Positions 35,169 to 43,735 are shown, counted from the first letter of the stretch. The stretch is 60,203 nt of DNA from Chloroflexota bacterium (GCA_028874795.1 JAPPHT010000038.1:1-60203); one strand, 5' to 3'. Notes: generated from the sequence alone by a model not told the origin. A program made the numbers and translations.

Positions 35169-36037
35169 CAGGAACGGCCAAGAACCCCGAGTACGACTTC
35201 CTCTGGTGCCCCGGATGCGGCGACTTCGGCGTCCGCCGCGCCCTCGAGTTCGCCATGCGCGACTGGAACATCGAGCGCGAGATACCGATGTACAACAACG
35301 TCGTCGTCGCCGGCATCGGCTGCTCCGGCAACCTCGTCCACCTGTACGAAGGCGACCAGCCCTACGGCTTCCACGGCATCCACGGACGCTCGTTGCCTCT
35401 CGCCCTCGGTGTCAAGATGGCGCGGGAGGACCTCAACGTCGTCGTCGTTGCTGGCGACGGCGACTTCCTCAGCATCGGCATGGAGCACATCGCGCCCCAG
35501 GCCGCACGGAACCTCAACATCTGCGCCGTCATCATGGACAACGGCGTCTACGGCCTCACCAAGGGCCAGTCCTCCCCCACCACGGTCGAGGACACCGTTA
35601 CGAGCTCGACGCCCTACGGCAAGCTCGAGTCCTCACTCAACCCCCTGGACCTCTACCTCACCCTCGGCGTCACCTACATCGCATCCGGCTACTCCACCAA
35701 GCCCCGCGACCTCGCCGCCATGATCAAGCGCGGCATGGAGCACGACGGCTTCTCCATCGTCCACGTCAACTCCCCCTGCACCACCTACAACGACACCTAC
35801 GCGCTCCTCAAGGGCAACAAGGCGAAGGGCATCGATCCCCTGGCCTGGGAGATCCCGGACGACCACGACAGCGGCAGCAAGAGCGCCGCGCGCGGCATCA
35901 TCGAGCAGGGCGGCGTGCCCCTCGGCGTCATCTACGAGGACGAGTCGCGTCCGTCTCTCGAGCAGCGATTGGCCGGCGTCCGCGAGCGCGTCACCGCCCG
36001 CACCCCCGAAGAGCTCCTGAACACCTTCGCCGTCTAG
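35165..36037 (+). CDS. korB: 2-oxoacid:ferredoxin oxidoreductase beta subunit
   Basis: A 290-aa TPP and [4Fe-4S]-binding subunit. The N-terminal WCPGCGDFGV holds two cluster cysteines, with others in GIGCSGN and NSPCTTYND. The TPP motif runs from VAGDGDFLSIGMEH to MDNGVYGLTKGQSSPTT. ATG 35165 overlaps the korA stop, so the subunits are translationally coupled. The pair feeds or drains the TCA cycle together with citrate synthase, encoded divergently 600 nt upstream of korA. Confidence 0.94.
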   Translation: MTGTAKNPEYDFLWCPGCGDFGVRRALEFAMRDWNIEREIPMYNNVVVAGIGCSGNLVHLYEGDQPYGFHGIHGRSLPLALGVKMAREDLNVVVVAGDGDFLSIGMEHIAPQAARNLNICAVIMDNGVYGLTKGQSSPTTVEDTVTSSTPYGKLESSLNPLDLYLTLGVTYIASGYSTKPRDLAAMIKRGMEHDGFSIVHVNSPCTTYNDTYALLKGNKAKGIDPLAWEIPDDHDSGSKSAARGIIEQGGVPLGVIYEDESRPSLEQRLAGVRERVTARTPEELLNTFAV

Positions 36038-36076
36038 CTGCAGTCCCCATAGAGGTTGTTGGTGGGTGAGAAGCCT

Positions 36077-36108
36077 CGCTCTTCCACCCGTAGCGTGACG
36101 GCACGACC
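36077..36108. repeat. 32-nt partial duplication of the YedY-like gene
   Basis: CGCTCTTCCACCCGTA...GACGGCACGACC matches 36249-36280 inside the adjacent molybdoenzyme gene at 30 of 32 positions. On the minus strand both read VVPSRYGWKS. It lies 22 nt beyond that gene's stop, like a scrap of a second copy. Confidence 0.7.
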
Positions 36109-36129
36109 GTCTTCCCCGTCACATCCCCC

Positions 36130-36753
36130 TCACCGCCACTTTCCGAAGCGCTCCTCCCGCCACGGGTCGCCGCGCATGTGGTAGCCCAGCCCCTCCCAGA
36201 AGCCCGGGCTGTCGTCGGTCATCAGCTCGATGCCGCTCACCCACTTCGCGCTCTTCCACCCGTACCGCGACGGCACGACCAGCCGCAGCGGACCGCCGTG
36301 CTGCCCCTCGAGCGGCGCGCCGTCCATGCGGTGCGCGAACAGCACCTCCGGCGCGCGCAGTGCCTCGACGTCGATGTTCGCCGTGTAGCCGTCATAGCAG
36401 TGGAGCATCGCGAACCGCGCCGACGCCTTCGGCTGCGCCAGGTCCAGCACCCGCGAAGCCGGTACGCCCTCCCAGCCGACGTTCAACCGGCTCCACTGCG
36501 TGACGCAATGGAAGTCCGCCGTGATCTCGACCTGGGCGAGCGACTCCCACTCCTCCCACGTCAACTCCGTCTCGCGCTCCACCTCGCCGAACAGCCGCAG
36601 CCGCCACGTGGCGAGGTCGATGCGCGGCGTCGGCGACATGCTCATCACCGGCATCTTAGGCGTCACGTACTGGCCGGGCGGCACGCGCTCCTCCATCCCC
36701 TTCGGCACGCCGCGCCTGCCGAACGCCGCCGCCACCTGCCGGAACACTTCCAC
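36130..36753 (-). CDS. Molybdopterin-dependent oxidoreductase (sulfite oxidase fold, YedY/MsrP-like)
   Basis: A 207-aa protein with the sulfite-oxidase-family molybdopterin domain. The predicted Mo-ligating Cys is Cys83 in ITADFHCVTQWSRL; GGPLRLVVPSRYGWKSAKWV and the C-terminal FWEGLGYHMRGDPW are typical of the small single-domain members. The start is taken as GTG 36753, which has CGGAGG 6 nt upstream; longer frames run into repeats. No Tat signal, heme domain or dimerisation domain is seen, so a cytoplasmic location is inferred. Its redox partner and substrate (protein methionine sulfoxide in MsrP) are unknown. Confidence 0.85.
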   Translation of the reverse strand: MEVFRQVAAAFGRRGVPKGMEERVPPGQYVTPKMPVMSMSPTPRIDLATWRLRLFGEVERETELTWEEWESLAQVEITADFHCVTQWSRLNVGWEGVPASRVLDLAQPKASARFAMLHCYDGYTANIDVEALRAPEVLFAHRMDGAPLEGQHGGPLRLVVPSRYGWKSAKWVSGIELMTDDSPGFWEGLGYHMRGDPWREERFGKWR

Positions 36754-36837
36754 GCTCAACCTCCGTACTGTCTGATCCCTTCCCCCTCGATGGGGGAAGG
36801 TCAGGATGGGGGGTGAACCCCCTCTGTGGAGAGACCG

Positions 36838-36870
36838 CTCATGGTGAGCCTGCCGAACCACGTCGTCCTG
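36838..36870. repeat. Dispersed repeat B, copy 1
   Basis: The reverse strand (AGGACGACGTGGTTCGGCAG then GCTCACCATGAG) matches 44489-44522 almost exactly. Adjacent is the VIPA-type palindrome at 36886-36913; a third partial copy (CCTGTCGAACCACGCCGTTCC) is at 37018-37038. These occupy most of the 36754-37107 gap. Confidence 0.7.
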
Positions 36871-36885
36871 TGAGACCAGCATCCG

Positions 36886-36913
36886 TCATTCCCGCACAGG
36901 CGGGAAACCAGGG
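36886..36913. repeat. Palindromic repeat, VIPA type, copy 2
   Basis: CGTCATT-CCCGC-ACAG-GCGGG-AAACCAGGG; same hairpin core as 1241-1278. Confidence 0.65.
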
Positions 36914-37076
36914 TGCGCGGGCAGCGCACGCGGGGGTGGGGCCATGGGAGTGGGGCTTCGCCTGCTGAGCAGGGCGACCCTCGGCCACCGTCTCCCCATC
37001 TTCGTTCCCCTGCACAGCCTGTCGAACCACGCCGTTCCCACGATCACACGCCGCCGTCCCCACCCTCTCAACAGGG

Positions 37077-37082
37077 TACACT
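37077..37082 (+). promoter_or_regulatory. Possible -10 element of ccm operon (TACACT)
   Basis: TACACT 26 nt before the ATG at 37108; the short leader has no evident ribosome site. Confidence 0.35.
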
Positions 37083-37107
37083 GTCCGGCGTCCCGCTCGG
37101 CGCCCCC

Positions 37108-37851
37108 ATGACAGAACAGTCCGCACCAACCACCCCGCGATCCGGCCATGCGCTGGAACTGCGCGGCGTCTCCAAGACCTACGGCAGTACCCACGCCCTA
37201 CGCAACGTCGACCTCGACGCGGCGTGGGGCCGCGTTCTCGTGCTGTTCGGCCACAACGGCGCGGGCAAAAGCACGCTGCTGCGCGTCGCCGCGGCGCTCA
37301 TCAAGCCGACCGCGGGCAGCGTAGCGACGGCCGGCTTCGACGCCGACGGCCACGCCGGACGCGTTCGCGCCGCCACCGGCTACGCCGGCCACGGCACCCT
37401 CCTCTACGACGACCTCACGCCGGAGGAGAACCTCCGCTTCTACGCCCGTCTCTACGGCGTCGCGAGGCCCGAAGAGCGCGCCGCCGAGGTGCTGCGCGAC
37501 GTTGGCGCGGAGCGCTGGGCGCAGCGGCGCGTGCGCGGCCTCTCCAACGGCATGCAGAAGCGCGTCGCCATCGCCCGGGCGCTGCTGCACCGCCCCGCGC
37601 TCCTCCTGCTCGACGAGCCCTACGCCGGGCTCGACGTGCAGGGCCGCGGCTTCGTCGACGCCGTCGTCCGGGCCGTCGCAGCCGGGGGCGGGGCTGTCGT
37701 CTTGTCCGCCCACGACCCAGCCCTCGCATTCGCTCTCGACGGCGACTTCGCCGTCCTGCGCGGCGGACGCCTCGCCGCGACCGGCGAGGCAGCGGGCGCG
37801 ACGCCGGACGAGATCGCCGCGCTCCTCAGCGCGCCAGCGGAGGCGGCGTGA
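37108..37851 (+). CDS. ccmA: Heme exporter ATP-binding protein
   Basis: A 247-aa ABC ATPase that, with CcmB and CcmC, drives release of holo-CcmE during cytochrome c maturation. It has Walker A (GHNGAGKST), a Q-loop region (GYAGHGTLLYDDLTPEENLRFYARLYG, split here by function), signature LSNGMQKRVAIARAL, Walker B LLLLDEPYAGLD and H-loop LSAHDP. The ATPase alone could be any ABC-2 type exporter; the identity comes from the downstream ccmB and ccmC. The start at 37108 is inferred from homology because no ribosome site is visible. The stop overlaps ccmB by 1 nt (TGATG). Confidence 0.88.
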   Translation: MTEQSAPTTPRSGHALELRGVSKTYGSTHALRNVDLDAAWGRVLVLFGHNGAGKSTLLRVAAALIKPTAGSVATAGFDADGHAGRVRAATGYAGHGTLLYDDLTPEENLRFYARLYGVARPEERAAEVLRDVGAERWAQRRVRGLSNGMQKRVAIARALLHRPALLLLDEPYAGLDVQGRGFVDAVVRAVAAGGGAVVLSAHDPALAFALDGDFAVLRGGRLAATGEAAGATPDEIAALLSAPAEAA

Positions 37852-38525
37852 TGCGGGAGACGCTGCGCGCCGCGCTCACCATCTACGCCAAGGACGTGCG
37901 CCTGGAGCTGCGGACGCGCGAGACGCTCTTCTCCGTGCTTGCGTTCGCCTTCGTCGTCGCGTTCATCTTCACCTTCGCGTTCGAGCCGTCGCCGCAACTC
38001 ATCGCCTCCATCGGACCGGGCATCGTCTGGGTTGCCTGGATCTTCACCGCCGTGCTCGGCATGAACCGCACCTTCCTGCTGGAGCACGAGCGCGGCACGC
38101 TGGACGGCCTGCGGCTCGCCCCCGTTCCCCGCGAGGCGCTCTACCTCGGCAAGCTGCTGAGCGTGGTCACGCTGCTGGTGGCGGTCGAGGCGCTCATGCT
38201 GCCCGCTTTCCTGGTCCTGTACGACCTCTCGCTGTTCAACGTCTGGTTCATCGCTGTCGCGCTCGCTGCCACGGTCGGCATCGCGGCGGTCGGCACGCTC
38301 TTCTCGGCGATCGCCGTGCACACGAGGGCGCGGGAGGTGCTGCTGCCCATGCTCTTCCTGCCGGTTGCGCTGCCGGTGCTCATCGGCGCGGTATCAGGTG
38401 CGCGGGAGGCGCTCGACGGCGAAGGCTGGGGCGGCGTCGGCGGCTGGCTGCAGCTCATCATCGCCTTCGACGTCGTCTTCCTCGTGCTATCATCGCTCGT
38501 GTTCGAGTACGTCCTGGAGGAGTGA
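37851..38525 (+). CDS. ccmB: Heme exporter protein B
   Basis: A 224-aa membrane protein with about six hydrophobic helices. The start (TIYAKDVRLELRTRETLFSVLAF) and the ERGTLDGLRLAPVPREALYLGKLL loop (in pieces) are CcmB hallmarks, as is LPMLFLPVALPVLIGAV. It is the membrane partner of CcmA in the ABC complex that acts with CcmC and CcmE. It overlaps ccmA by 1 nt and is followed 2 nt later by ccmC, so expression is coupled. Confidence 0.92.
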   Translation: MRETLRAALTIYAKDVRLELRTRETLFSVLAFAFVVAFIFTFAFEPSPQLIASIGPGIVWVAWIFTAVLGMNRTFLLEHERGTLDGLRLAPVPREALYLGKLLSVVTLLVAVEALMLPAFLVLYDLSLFNVWFIAVALAATVGIAAVGTLFSAIAVHTRAREVLLPMLFLPVALPVLIGAVSGAREALDGEGWGGVGGWLQLIIAFDVVFLVLSSLVFEYVLEE

Positions 38526-38527
38526 GT

Positions 38528-39205
38528 GTGACCGGCGCCTGGAGACTGGGACTCCTGCTCGTGGCGGGAGTCCTCGTGCTGATAGACATGTACCTCATCT
38601 TCGGCTACGCCCCCACCGAGCGGTCGATGGGCAACGTCCAGCGCCTCTTCTACTTCCACGTCCCGGTCATCCTCACCAGCTGGCTCGCGTTCGCGCTCGC
38701 CGCGGCGAGCAGCGTCTGGTACCTCGTCAAGCGCGAGCGCGTCTGCGACCGTCTCGCTTACGCCTCGGCGGAGGTCGGCGTCGTCTTCTTCACCGTCGCC
38801 ATCATCACGGGTGCGGTGTGGGCGAAGCCGGTGTGGGGCACGTGGTGGGTGTGGGATGCGAATGGCACGCTCACCTTCGTGCTGTGGCTCATCTTCATCG
38901 GCTACCTGATGGTGCGCGCCTACGCGCCCGACGCCGAGCGCGGCCGGCGCTGGTCCGCCGTCACCGCCATCATCGGCGCGGCGACCGTGCCGTTCGTCTA
39001 CATGGCGGCGGACTGGTGGGGCGGGCTGCACCCGGAGCGGGTCACCGGCCCCGGCGCGCAGGGCTCGCTGGAACGGGAGATGCTGCTCACCCTCCTCTTC
39101 TCGTTCGTCACCTTCATCGTGCTCTTCGCGTTCCTCATCGCCGAGCGCTACGCGCTCCGCAGCGACGAGGAGGCCGTCGAGGAGCTGCGGCTCGCCGCCG
39201 CCTGA
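38528..39205 (+). CDS. ccmC: Cytochrome c biogenesis protein CcmC (heme handling)
   Basis: A 225-aa membrane protein of six helices carrying the tryptophan-rich heme-handling motif WGTWWVWDANGT, with flanking His in FYFHVP and in WWGGLHPERV expected as axial heme ligands. It presents heme to CcmE on the outer side of the membrane. The start is GTG at 38528, just after the ccmB stop. It is followed by a short gene with the ccmD layout. Could be labelled CcsA-like, but ccmAB context supports CcmC. Confidence 0.92.
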   Translation: MTGAWRLGLLLVAGVLVLIDMYLIFGYAPTERSMGNVQRLFYFHVPVILTSWLAFALAAASSVWYLVKRERVCDRLAYASAEVGVVFFTVAIITGAVWAKPVWGTWWVWDANGTLTFVLWLIFIGYLMVRAYAPDAERGRRWSAVTAIIGAATVPFVYMAADWWGGLHPERVTGPGAQGSLEREMLLTLLFSFVTFIVLFAFLIAERYALRSDEEAVEELRLAAA

Positions 39206-39213
39206 GGACACTA

Positions 39214-39459
39214 ATGCGCAACCGACTGTTCACCGCTATCGTCATCTCCCTCGCTGTTCTCCTGCTCGCCGCACCCGCCGCGCTGGCCGCTCCGATCGCG
39301 CAGGACGCGCCGGGAGAGGGCAACCTCGGCTACCTGCTCGCGGGGACACTGCTCACCTGGGCGGGATTCTTCGTTTACGCCGTCTTCCTCTGGCGCAAGA
39401 ACCGCGACCTCCGCCGCGAGGTCGACGACCTGCGCCGCACCCTCGGAGAGCGGGAGTAG
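39214..39459 (+). CDS. CcmD-like small membrane protein
   Basis: An 81-aa protein with a signal-like hydrophobic start (IVISLAVLLLAAPAALAA), a second membrane helix (GYLLAGTLLTWAGFFVYAVFLW) and a charged coiled-coil tail (RKNRDLRREVDDLRRTLGERE). The second half has the size, topology and position of CcmD, which stabilises the CcmABC-CcmE complex. The extra N-terminal segment is longer than in typical CcmD; it may be a cleaved signal peptide. Assignment rests on context more than sequence. It is the last gene of the operon, converging with the TPP-enzyme gene 2 nt away. Confidence 0.7.
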   Translation: MRNRLFTAIVISLAVLLLAAPAALAAPIAQDAPGEGNLGYLLAGTLLTWAGFFVYAVFLWRKNRDLRREVDDLRRTLGERE

Positions 39460-39461
39460 CG

Positions 39462-41150
39462 TCAGGGCTGGATGAGCCCTTCCTGGGGCTGCGTCCATGC
39501 GACCCTGGGCAGCATGGCGTGTTGCCTGGCGCGTACAAACGATACGTCGTGGACAGGCACGTCGATGATGACCGGCGCCTGTCGTTCCAGGGCGAGCGGC
39601 AGCAGCCGTTCCAGGTCCGTCGGGTCGTCCGCCCGCATGCCGACCGCGCCGAACGATTCCGCAAACCTGAGGAAGTCCGGGTTGTGCAGGTCGGTCTCAT
39701 AGGTGCCGGAGAAGAAATCGTCCAGGTCGCGTGCGACGTTGCCGTAGGCGTCGTCCCTGAAGACGATGGTGACCACGTTGATGCCGTACTTGACCGCGGT
39801 TGAGAGCTCCGCGGCGTTGAACAGGAAACCGCCGTCCCCGTTGATGCAGACGACGGCGCGGTCCGGTTGGGCGACCTTCACGCCCATCGCCGTGGGGAAC
39901 GCGCCGCCGAGGTTGTACGAGTAACCGGAGTCTATGTACGTCCTGGGATGGTTCACCTTGTAGTGCGTGCGGGAGTAGTAGCCGAGCTGGGTGATGTCCC
40001 AGACGGTGAACGCGTCGTCGGGGACACCGTGCTGGATCGCTTCGATGATGGGGAATTGCGGCTCGTGGAGGTGGATGTCGTAGTAGGCGATCAGGCGGCG
40101 GGCGGCGGCGACCGCCGGTTCGGGCGAAGGACGGTCGCCTGCTCCGGCCTCCGCGAGGCAGGGCAGCAGGGCTTCGATGGTTGCCCTGGCGTCGCCGTGC
40201 AGAGGGATGGTGTTCGCCTGGACCCGGGTGAGTTCGAAGTCGTCGATGTTGATGTTGATCAACGTGGATGCCTCACCGGCCGGATTGCCCATCGAGAACC
40301 GGGTTCCCACGCCTATCACGACGTCGGCGGACTGCATGACGTCGACCAGTTCGTTCATCTCCTGGACGTCCGCACGGGGGCTGAGGCAGGAGCCGTAGCA
40401 GAGAGGGTGGCGGTCCGGAATGGCGCCCTTGCCGCCGCCCGAGGTTATGACGGGGATGCTGGTCGCTTCGGCGAGCGCCACGAGGGCCTCTTCCGCGCCC
40501 GACTGCGCCACGCCGCCTCCCGCGAAGATGACCGGGCGCTGGGAGTCGGCGATGACGCGGGCCGCCTCGCGCAGCTGTTCGAGGCTCGGCACGATCCGCG
40601 AGGTAGGCGCCGGGTTCCGCAGCTGGATCTCGTCGCGCTCCACTGCGGTCTCTGGAGGCATCTCGATGAAGACGGGGCGGGGCCGTCCCGTGCGCATCTG
40701 GCGGAAGGCCTCGGACACGGCGCCGGGGACGTCCCGAGGGGTGAGCACCTGCCGCCGCCACTTGGTGACGGGCGCCAGCGTGGCCCCCTGGTCCATGACC
40801 TCGTGGTAGGCCCCGAGGCTCTTGCCGATCTGGCCCCTGGGGATCTGGCCTGCGATGAGGAGCACGGGTGACGAGCGGGAGTACGCAGTGGCCACTCCGG
40901 CGGCTGCGTTGTAGACGGCCGTGCCGGGCACTACGAGGGCCACGCCCGGCCTGCCGGAGGCACGGGCGTAACCGTCGGCCATGTGCGTCGCGCCCTGCTC
41001 GTGGCGGGTCGTGATCATGCGGATGCGGGGTTCGTCCCGCAAAGCGGCGACGATCCCGTTCAGGTGTATGCCGGGGATGCCGAAGACGGTGTCGACACCT
41101 TCGAGCAGCAGGGACTGTACGAGGGCTTCGCCGCCGCTCATCCTGGGCAT
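39462..41150 (-). CDS. Thiamine pyrophosphate enzyme, acetolactate synthase-like
   Basis: A 562-aa enzyme with the three-domain POX/AHAS fold: N-terminal Pyr domain with the catalytic Glu (TTRHEQGATHMADGYAR), central FAD/NAD-like domain, and C-terminal PP domain with the TPP-Mg motif GDGGFLFNAAELSTAV...YGIN. Relatives include acetolactate synthase, benzoylformate decarboxylase and oxalyl-CoA decarboxylase; which activity applies is undetermined. No small regulatory subunit (ilvN) is nearby, so a catabolic carboligase or decarboxylase is more likely. GAAGGAGGAAG precedes the ATG. It follows the DUF1330 gene on the same strand. Confidence 0.85.
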   Translation of the reverse strand: MPRMSGGEALVQSLLLEGVDTVFGIPGIHLNGIVAALRDEPRIRMITTRHEQGATHMADGYARASGRPGVALVVPGTAVYNAAAGVATAYSRSSPVLLIAGQIPRGQIGKSLGAYHEVMDQGATLAPVTKWRRQVLTPRDVPGAVSEAFRQMRTGRPRPVFIEMPPETAVERDEIQLRNPAPTSRIVPSLEQLREAARVIADSQRPVIFAGGGVAQSGAEEALVALAEATSIPVITSGGGKGAIPDRHPLCYGSCLSPRADVQEMNELVDVMQSADVVIGVGTRFSMGNPAGEASTLININIDDFELTRVQANTIPLHGDARATIEALLPCLAEAGAGDRPSPEPAVAAARRLIAYYDIHLHEPQFPIIEAIQHGVPDDAFTVWDITQLGYYSRTHYKVNHPRTYIDSGYSYNLGGAFPTAMGVKVAQPDRAVVCINGDGGFLFNAAELSTAVKYGINVVTIVFRDDAYGNVARDLDDFFSGTYETDLHNPDFLRFAESFGAVGMRADDPTDLERLLPLALERQAPVIIDVPVHDVSFVRARQHAMLPRVAWTQPQEGLIQP

Positions 41151-41273
41151 GGTTCACTTCCTCCTTCGAACAGGCTCCTGCTTCTCTCCAGCGGTCCAGC
41201 GACAGCGGTGCGGCCCTGAGCCAGCCACAGATCGCGCATGGAGACGTTCCGACTTCCAGGCCGCCGGGACAGG

Positions 41274-41561
41274 CTATAAGCCTTCGGTGACCACCATGTT
41301 GACGTTGGCCGCCCTTGAGAGAAGGTCGCCAAGCTCGGTGTACTCCGGGGAGTCCAGCCAGGCGCGGGCCTGCTCCAGGCTGCCGAACTCGAGGATCGAG
41401 AGGCGCGTGGGCGTCCAGGAGCCCAGTCGGACTTCTATCTCGCCGCCGCGGGCCACGAACCTGCCGCCGTGGGCTTCCACAGTACCCGTCACGCGCTGGA
41501 AGAACTGTCCGAACAGCTCCGCGTCCGTTATCTCAACGTCGGTTATCACGTATGCAGACAT
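41274..41561 (-). CDS. DUF1330 domain protein
   Basis: A 95-aa ferredoxin-like alpha-beta (dimeric barrel) protein: YVITDVEITDAELFGQFFQRV, then GGRFVARGGEIEVRLGSWTP and LSILEFGSLEQARAWLDSPEY, matching DUF1330. The family's role is unknown; small dimeric barrels often bind aromatic ligands or catalyse simple reactions. GGAGAGG lies before the ATG at 41561. It is 123 nt upstream of the TPP-enzyme gene on the same strand and divergent from a second TPP-enzyme gene, suggesting one catabolic locus. Confidence 0.85.
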   Translation of the reverse strand: MSAYVITDVEITDAELFGQFFQRVTGTVEAHGGRFVARGGEIEVRLGSWTPTRLSILEFGSLEQARAWLDSPEYTELGDLLSRAANVNMVVTEGL

Positions 41562-41773
41562 GCTGGTGCCTCTCCGGTTCAAGGTTGCTGGCGCTGGCCC
41601 GACTATACAGTGTCCGGCGTGTCCTGGAAGAGGCCTGCACCGTGCTCTTTGCGCATGCCCCTCCTCCCGTTTTCGGGGAGAGGCCCATATCGCTGAGGCA
41701 CCGGGGGCGCCCGGTTGCATCCGCTGGTACAGTTACGAAGACTGACACCGTTGTCCGGGAGGAGGAGCAGGCG

Positions 41774-43489
41774 ATGATCAAGCGGGTCCCCACCGAGACT
41801 GTTGCGGACGCCTACCTCGAGCTCCTCTCGTCGCGCGGCATCGACTACTTCTTCGGCATCGGCGGGACTGACTTCAGCCCCATCGTCGAGGCGTACGCTC
41901 GGCGGCAGGCCAACGAGATGCCCGTGCCGGTCCCCATCACCGTGCCGCACGAGACCGTCGGCGTGGCGATGGCGCACGGCTACACCATGGTCACCGGGCG
42001 CCCGCAGGTGGTCATGGTGCATACGGTGCCCGGCACCGCGAACGCGGTCTGCGGCGTGGTGAACGCCAGCAGGGCGAACGTGCCCATGCTGTTCACGGCG
42101 GGACGGAGCCCCATATCCGAGGGCGACCTGCCGGGCGCCCGCGACATCGACATCGGATGGGCGCAGGAGTCCTTCGACCAGGCCGCGATGGTCCGGGAGT
42201 GGGTCAAGTGGGACTACGAGCTGCGCATCGGCTCCGACGTGGAGACGGCCGTCGACCGCGCCCTTGCCATCGCCACCAGCGGCCCGCAGGGACCGGTCTA
42301 TCTCGTGCTTCCCCGCGAGTCGCTCGCACACGCCAGCGAAGAGGTCGCCTACTCCGACCCGCCCCGCATCCACGCTGCGGCTCCGACCGCACCCGACAGG
42401 GCCGCCGTGCGGTTGGCGGCGCGCAAGCTGGCCGAAGCCCGGGACCCGCTGTTGGTCACGCGGGCGTCCGGCGCCGACCCGGACTGCTTCGCTCCGCTCA
42501 TCGAACTTGCGGAGGCGTTGGCGCTCCCCGTCGTGGACATGCGCTCCGTCCACAACGGCTTCCCCCAGGACCATCCGCTGCACGCCGGGGGGAACGCGGC
42601 CGCCTACGCGCCGGATGCGGACGTCATCGTTGCGCTCGAATCGGACGTTCCCTGGTCGCTGAAGGACGGCGGGCCGCGCGAGGACGCCTTCACGATATCC
42701 ATGGGCGAGGACCCGCTGTTCCAGCGCTATCCGATACGCGGCTTCTCGGCGGACCTTGCCCTGACCGGCCGCCCGTCGCTGATCGTCAGAGCGTTGCTGG
42801 AAGAGGTCGCGGCCATCGGCGTCGACGAAGACGTGCGGCGAAGCCGGTTCGCTCGCTGGCAGGCGGAGCACGAGAAGCGGCGCTCGCTGATCGAGTCCCG
42901 GGCCCTTGCAGCGGCCCGGACCACTCCCATCGATCAGGCGTGGCTCTCGTACTGCATCGGGCAGGCGCTCGACGACGACACCATCGTGCTGAACGAGCTT
43001 GGATTCGATGCCAACTACCTCACGTTCACGAAGCCGCAGACCTACTTCTCGCACTCCCCGGCCGGAGGGCTGGGATGGGCCCTGGGCGCCGCGCTCGGCG
43101 CAAAGCTGGCCACGCCAGACAGGACCGTCGTGTGCGGCGTGGGCGACGGCTCGTACCTGTTCGGCGCCCCGGCTTCCGCGCACCTTGCGTCGCGGGCATA
43201 CGATCTGCCCGTCCTGTGGGTGGTGTTCAACAACGCGCACTGGGGGTCGGTGTCCCGGGCGACAGACCGGCTGGCGCCCAACGGGTGGGCGGCGAGCACC
43301 GGCTTCCGCCCGTTCACGGACATCACTCCGCCGCTGGACTACGAGATGGTCTGCCAGGCGGCGGGCGGCTACGGCGAGCGAGTGAGCGACCCGTCGGAAC
43401 TGCCCGATGCGATCGAGCGGGCGCTGAACGTGGTGCGCACCGAGAAGCGCCAGGCGCTGCTGAACGTCATCGCTTACAACGAGCCGTAG
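41774..43489 (+). CDS. Thiamine pyrophosphate enzyme (second, divergent)
   Basis: A 571-aa TPP-dependent enzyme of the same superfamily but divergent: Pyr-domain Glu in ITVPHETVGVAMAHGYTMVTG, PP-domain motif CGVGDGSYLFGAPASAHLASR...VFNNAHWGS. The middle domain has ALALPVVDMRSVHNGFPQDHPLH. It begins YLELLSSRGIDYFFGIGGTDFSPIV, where most relatives have a VFG-PG loop. The ATG at 41774 has GGAGGAGGAG close upstream. Function is open; decarboxylase or C-C lyase activity on a 2-oxo acid is a fair guess. It lies head-to-head with DUF1330 and the first TPP gene. Confidence 0.82.
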   Translation: MIKRVPTETVADAYLELLSSRGIDYFFGIGGTDFSPIVEAYARRQANEMPVPVPITVPHETVGVAMAHGYTMVTGRPQVVMVHTVPGTANAVCGVVNASRANVPMLFTAGRSPISEGDLPGARDIDIGWAQESFDQAAMVREWVKWDYELRIGSDVETAVDRALAIATSGPQGPVYLVLPRESLAHASEEVAYSDPPRIHAAAPTAPDRAAVRLAARKLAEARDPLLVTRASGADPDCFAPLIELAEALALPVVDMRSVHNGFPQDHPLHAGGNAAAYAPDADVIVALESDVPWSLKDGGPREDAFTISMGEDPLFQRYPIRGFSADLALTGRPSLIVRALLEEVAAIGVDEDVRRSRFARWQAEHEKRRSLIESRALAAARTTPIDQAWLSYCIGQALDDDTIVLNELGFDANYLTFTKPQTYFSHSPAGGLGWALGAALGAKLATPDRTVVCGVGDGSYLFGAPASAHLASRAYDLPVLWVVFNNAHWGSVSRATDRLAPNGWAASTGFRPFTDITPPLDYEMVCQAAGGYGERVSDPSELPDAIERALNVVRTEKRQALLNVIAYNEP

Positions 43490-43604
43490 CACAACAACCG
43501 CGGCCTCCGCCCCGAGGTGGGGGACCCGTGACGGCAGTGGGGAAGCGGGGAGTAGCCCAGTGGGCTTGGCACGCCGTAGCAAGGGAATGTCTCGGGGGAA
43601 AACG

Positions 43605-43735
43605 CTGCTCATTCCTGCTCATCGACTCCAATCCACTCCTGAAATCGGCCTCTTACGCGAGCAGTCCAACTGTTCATATCTGCTCATTCGCTGCTCATTT
43701 CCTATCCATAACCCGCACATTTCTGCTCGTAACTG
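43605..43735. repeat. Degenerate TGCTCATT motif cluster
   Basis: GCTGCTCATTCC, CCTGCTCATC, TCTGCTCATTCG, GCTGCTCATTTCC and TCTGCTCGT occur within 130 nt, all on the same strand, irregularly spaced. The surrounding sequence is less GC-rich than the genes. Confidence 0.45.

Noticed and set aside
43545-43660. tRNA-like start (GGGGAGTAGCCCAGTGGG)
   Set aside because: The D-arm-like string has no matching anticodon arm, T loop or 3' acceptor partner within 100 nt.
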